In this document: positions 60,102 to 64,000 of the stretch, in pieces | How positions within the stretch are numbered: the first letter of the stretch is position 1 | Layout of the letters: each line of letters starts with the position of its first letter | NCBI GenBank assembly: GCA_023525975.1 | Contig: CM042032.1 | Location: forward strand, 19,040,001-19,104,000 | Direction: 5' to 3' | From: Smallanthus sonchifolius | Lineage: Eukaryota; Streptophyta; Magnoliopsida; Asterales; Asteraceae | Length of the DNA: 64,000 nt | Translations under genes and position numbers: made by a program | The notes under the pieces: generated by a model | What the model was told of the DNA's origin: nothing | What the model saw: the letters and a program-made list of their open reading frames with translations, nothing else | Database searches by the model: none

Positions 60102-60426
60102 ATAGGTTTTAGCGAATTAGATACTTGGATTTAGTATCTAAGCTTCAACCATAAGGTATATGATGCTTTAAAATTAAGATAAGGAAACAATATAACCTTC
60201 TAACTTGTATATAGTTATCTGACAAATGGAATGTTCTGTCTAAGAAAAGAATGGTGTATAAATCACTCCTAGACCCATCATTCTTTCCTGGGAACATCTC
60301 TGTTGGAGGTACTGCTCTGGAAAGATAACCATCCTTGTAGGGCTTTAGTTAAGATAAAGATACTGGCCTTACTATCTAAGTCTTCACCAAAATAATTAGA
60401 TAAGTACTGATACTTTAAGTTGCAGG

Positions 60427-60955
60427 ATGTCTCGAGATAACTCTATTCCTACTTATTATGATCCTAACCGACCAATTAAGCAAGAATCTCCTGAATATCA
60501 TCCCTTGCGATCACAAATGAATCCCATTTCTTCGCATTACTACAACGATGATCCATTTTCTATCATTCCAGATAACGGTATTCCTGAATACCATCCCCAA
60601 TCTTATGATACTTAAAACCAATGGAAGGAAGCTGGATCTGATTTCAACAATTGGAATAATGAAGTCCCATTACAACAAAGAAATGATGAGGCTGAGTCTA
60701 GTCAAGCCCATCAGAACATATCGGCTGAAGAAGAACCTTTTGAAGAAGAATCTTATTATACTAAATCTATATCTGAACAATCTGAAACTCCAGTTTTGTA
60801 TGATCCTTATATGTTTCCTGAACTAGTCTATCATGGTCTTTTTGAAACATATTTCCAATCTCCTCCAGAATACCAAAATGCTTATAACTATATTATGTTT
60901 CCTGAACCAGTCTATTGTCCCAAGCTAAAAAAAGCCCGAAGGGACATGTCTTAAG
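60427..60955 (+). pseudogene. Gypsy-4 ORF remnant before protease
   Basis: Starts MSRDNSIPTY at 60427 with TAA at 60613, and continues in frame as a Glu/Tyr/Pro-rich disordered stretch to TAA 60953. No Gag core or zinc knuckle is present before the protease at ~61030, so the Gag core was probably deleted. It may be the Gag head or a separate upstream ORF; it shows no likeness to the ORF0 of Gypsy-1/-2. Confidence 0.5.
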
Positions 60956-61019
60956 CCTGCTGAAGAAGTAAAGAAGAATGCATGAGCATTCGTTCTCAAT
61001 ACTCATGAAGCAGCAGATA

Positions 61020-63286
61020 TGCCCGACGTCATTACGGGTACATTTCTTGTCAATGATATTTATGCTCGAGTTTTATTTGACTCTGGTGCAAACTAAAGTT
61101 TTATAGATCATAAATTCTGTAGACTGTTAAATAAAACTCTAGCTAAATCAGACAAGAAATACATGGTAGAAACTGCCAACGGGGACCTAGTCCAAATTTC
61201 AGAAATCTTAAACGATTGTAACATCACACTATTAGAACATGTTATTCCTGTACAACTGTTGCCTATGACTTTGGTAGGGTTTGATGTTGTTCTAGGAATG
61301 GATTGGTTAGCCTCTAACCAAGCCCGTATCATGTGTGATAAGAAAGCTATAGAGCTCTGTTCGCCGAAAGGCAATATCATCATTACAAATGGTGATAAAT
61401 TATCCAACTCTGTTGGAATAATTTCCATGTTGAAAGCCATAAAATATTTACGCAAAGGATGCTTAGCATACCTTATATCTGTAACCAACGCCACTAAAAA
61501 GAAGATTGAAGATGTGCCGGTTATGGCTTAATTCTTTGATGTTTTCCCTAACGAACTGCTTGGAATTCCACCTGAAAGAGAAGTGGAGTTCAGAATTACA
61601 GCACCTATTGCTAAAGCCCCATACAGATTAGCTCCAACTGAGATGGCAGAATTGAAGAAGCAGTTAGATGAATTACTTGAGAAAAGATTCATTAGACCAA
61701 GCTCGTCGCCTTGGGGAGCTCCGGTATTATTCGTTAAGAAGAAGGACGGTTCAATGTGTATGTGCATTGATTATCGTGAGTTGAATAAAGTCACGATTAA
61801 GAACCGTTATCCGATTCCCAGAATTGATGATCTCTTTGATCAACTTCACGGAGCTCGATGATTCTCTAAAATCGATCTTCGTTCTAGCTATCATCATTTG
61901 AAAGTCCAGGAAGAAGATGTTCCCAAAACAGCTTTCAGAACTCGGTATGGTCCGTATAAGTTCACGGTTATGCCGTTCAGACTTACTAACGCACCAGCTG
62001 CTTTCATGGACATGAGGAATCGAGTTTGCAAACCTTACTTGGATGAATTTATAATCGTATTCATTGACGATATCCTTATTTACTCTAAAAGTAAGGAAGA
62101 GGATGTGAATAATTTGAAAATCTTGCTTGAACTTCTGAGAAATAAAAAGCTATATGCTAAGTTTTCAAATGTGAATTCTGGCTGTTAGAAGTTCAATTTC
62201 TTGGACATGTCATTAACGCTGATGGCATCCAAGTTGATCCTATCAAAATTAAAGCGATATCCAAATAGGAAATCCCGAAGTCCGTAGTTTTCTCGGTTTA
62301 GCTGGTTACTTTCGGAGATTTATCCAAGATTTTTCTTGAATTACTCTTCCATTAACTTCTCTGACTCGCAAATCGGTTAAGTATGAATGGGGACCTAAGC
62401 AATCTGAAGCCTTTGAAACTCTGAAACAGAAATTGACACAAGCACCCATACTGGCTTTGCTAGATGGAAACGAGGGCTTCTCAGTTTACTATGATGCTTC
62501 ACACACCGGCTTTGGTTGTGTGTTCATCCAAGGAAGCAAAGTCATTGCTTATGCTTCCAGAGAATTGAAAACTCATGAAAAAAATTATACGACTCATGAT
62601 TTATAAATGGGCGCCATAATATACGCATTGAAATTATGGAGGCACTATCTATATGGAGTCAAATTCACCATATTCACTAATCATAAAAGCCTGAAGTATA
62701 TATTAAGTCAGAAAGAACTGAATATGAGATAAAGGCGTTTGATGGAAGTCCTGAATGATTACGATTGTGAAATCTATTATCATGAATGCAAAGCTAATGT
62801 TGTAGCTGACGCCTTAAGTAGTAAAGAACATGAGAAACCTAAATGAGTTCGTGTTTTAAGACTCGATCTTCAAATCGATCTTATTTCTCGTATTACGGAA
62901 TCTCAAAATTTTGTCTTACAAGAACCAAACCTCAAGAAAGAAGGGTTGGGAGGCATAAGCAATGACTTAGAATGAACAACTGGTTAAAAGTGACGATAAT
63001 ATTCGGTTCCTATCTATGGAAATGTACGTGAAGAGATTCTTGAAGAAGCTCATAAATCTAAGTATACGATGCATACTGAAAGTGATAAAATGTAAAAAAA
63101 CCTAAAAACTAATTATTGGTGGATAGGAGTGATGAAACATATGCTATCTATGTTGCAAAATGCGTAAGTTATTCTCAAGTTAAAGCTGAACATCAAAAGC
63201 CGTTTGGATTGTTACAGCAACTTGAAATTCCTGTCTGGAAAGGGAATATGATAACCATGGATTTCATTACTAAACTTCCCCGAACC
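61020..63286 (+). pseudogene. pol: Gypsy-4 protease-RT-RNase H-integrase start
   Basis: Protease LFDSGAN then stop then SFIDH (~61075-61110). RT runs from FRITAPIAKAPYRLAP (61591) through CIDYRELNKVTIKNRYP to FIDDILIYS (~62063). RNase H has YYDASHTGFG (~62490) and ANVVADALS (~62795). The integrase zinc finger is damaged (VAKCVSYSQVKAEH), and the catalytic MDFITKLPRT is cut directly after by Sirevirus C. The RT box is intact but stops at 61095, 61529, 61858 and 62186 and several in RNase H prevent expression. Confidence 0.85.
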
Positions 63287-63705
63287 TGTAGGTCCACTTG
63301 ACTCCTCTCTGATTGATCTCGTGACAGGTAGTCTCGTTAACACGAAGTGCGAAATCCTACAGTATTAACGTTTGTATACTAATTGACAATAGAAACAACA
63401 TGTAAATAAACTTTCTCTTTGTATATCACCAAAACATAGAGTTTACAGAATACAATCAATCAAGTCTTTCAACTTTTCTCTCTGTTTTAGAAGAGATTCT
63501 GTAAACTCCTATTTATAGACACAAACTCTGCAATAGGCGAACTTAACAAGTTCGCCTCACATGAGACTAGGCGAACTTAGCAAGTTCGCCTCTAATAGGC
63601 TAGGCGAACATCACTTAGACAAAATCTATACAATTACATAAAAACATAAAGACAATAAGACCTAAACTATTACAAAGCTTTTGTCATAGATTCTATGTCC
63701 TAACA
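63287..63705 (-). repeat. Sirevirus C 3' LTR
   Basis: 419 bp, about 85% like 42167-42591 by eye. Palindromes at 63535-63612 and a TATA box (CTATTTATAG on the plus strand, ~63509-63518). Confidence 0.85.
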
Positions 63706-63746
63706 GACTCTCCCTTGACAATAGCTTGATCTTCTATCTTCAGTCT

Positions 63747-64000
63747 TTATGACGAGCTTTTCCAGTTATATGGTAATCTGCTTTCTGCATGCACTCCATA
63801 TCTCTGACAGATCTCCAACACTCTTTTATACTCCAATCCTTGTTCTCTCCATTCATCAGTAAACATAATCTCATTCTTTCTTAACGTCCTCTGATCTTTC
63901 TTTAAGAAGTTAATAAGATTCATTGCATCATAGAAACTAACAATGACCTTATTATCTTTATCATCAATCCTAGCTTCACCAGTATTCACATCTACGTACC
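63747..64000 (-). CDS. Sirevirus C extra ORF, C-terminal end (partial)
   Basis: The last ~80 codons (GEARIDDKDNKVIVSFYDAM ... WKSSS), open to the window edge, highly similar to 41885-42125. It is partial because the window ends. Confidence 0.75.
   Translation of the reverse strand, partial: YVDVNTGEARIDDKDNKVIVSFYDAMNLINFLKKDQRTLRKNEIMFTDEWREQGLEYKRVLEICQRYGVHAESRLPYNWKSSS

Larger units (their letters stand above)
58503..63286 (+). mobile_element. Gypsy-4, decayed chromovirus-like element (5' part)
   Basis: 5' LTR 58503-60085, primer site, remains of gag, protease, RT, RNase H and the start of integrase, interrupted by Sirevirus C at 63287. Many stops (61095, 61529, 61858, 62186, 62604, 62728) and frameshifts mark it as the oldest intact-order element in the window. 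The rest lies outside the window. Confidence 0.82.
63287..64000 (-). mobile_element. Sirevirus C, 3' end, runs off the window
   Basis: Minus-strand relative of Sirevirus A. The LTR (63287-63705) ends inside Gypsy-4 integrase, followed by the polypurine tract and the extra-ORF C-terminus. Because its left neighbour is Gypsy-4, it sets the true outer end of the LTR (TGTAGGTCCAC on the plus strand). Confidence 0.85.

Overview
The window reads as plant nuclear heterochromatin: AT-rich, no convincing host gene, and almost wholly built from nested, decayed retroelements. Family-level features (Tekay/Del-like chromoviruses with initiator-tRNA-Met primer sites, and a Sirevirus-type Copia element with an extra ORF behind pol) and the style of the proteins suggest a eudicot, probably Asteraceae (Artemisia/Tanacetum/Chrysanthemum type). 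That host assignment is inferred from recollection of similar proteins, not from a search. Layout: 1-637 is unrecognised flank. 638-1165 is the N-terminal, zinc-finger part of a reverse-transcriptase gene that resembles R2-type non-LTR elements with a restriction-like endonuclease. Its C-terminal two thirds lies at 42592-45377, on the far side of about 41 kb of inserted DNA. The primary insertion is a plus-strand Sirevirus whose 5' LTR and gag start are lost (from ~1168). A direct tandem duplication of ~6.6 kb (Sirevirus RNase H, 3' spacer, extra ORF, 3' LTR and ~345 bp of the flanking RT gene) then gave a second partial copy; the breakpoint is readable at 26446-26453. Afterwards a minus-strand Tekay-like Gypsy element entered the extra ORF of each copy at different sites: Gypsy-1 at 12192-25150 (duplicated target TGTGA) and Gypsy-2 at 29620-39498 (duplicated target GGTTT). 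Their LTR pairs differ by only ~0.4-0.6% by eye, while the two halves of the tandem duplication differ by ~5%, which orders the events. Further right come a possible pararetrovirus-like fragment (45430-45980), a ~305 bp tandem duplication, TA microsatellites and Helitron-like ends. Then follow a gag-only non-autonomous Gypsy element (47449-55334), LTR-like relics, and an old, stop-riddled plus-strand Gypsy (58503-63286). The last is cut in its integrase by a third Sirevirus, on the minus strand, that runs off the window. How the parts work together: Gypsy-1 and Gypsy-2 encode Gag-protease-RT-RNase H-integrase-chromodomain, each broken by one TAG codon. Both also carry a conserved coiled-coil/transmembrane ORF upstream of gag. 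All four Gypsy families show a matching candidate intron inside the LTR leader (a good GT donor and a TTTCAG acceptor), and Gypsy-1 shows a second, exact 73 bp intron-like insertion in gag. The Sirevirus extra ORF begins directly after a textbook branch point, polypyrimidine tract and CAG. The gag-only element shares primer site and polypurine tract with the Tekay elements and could be mobilised by them. Four LTR families carry arrays of short palindromes, and the Sirevirus repeats its own palindrome upstream of the extra ORF. These splicing and palindrome patterns are the most novel material in the window.
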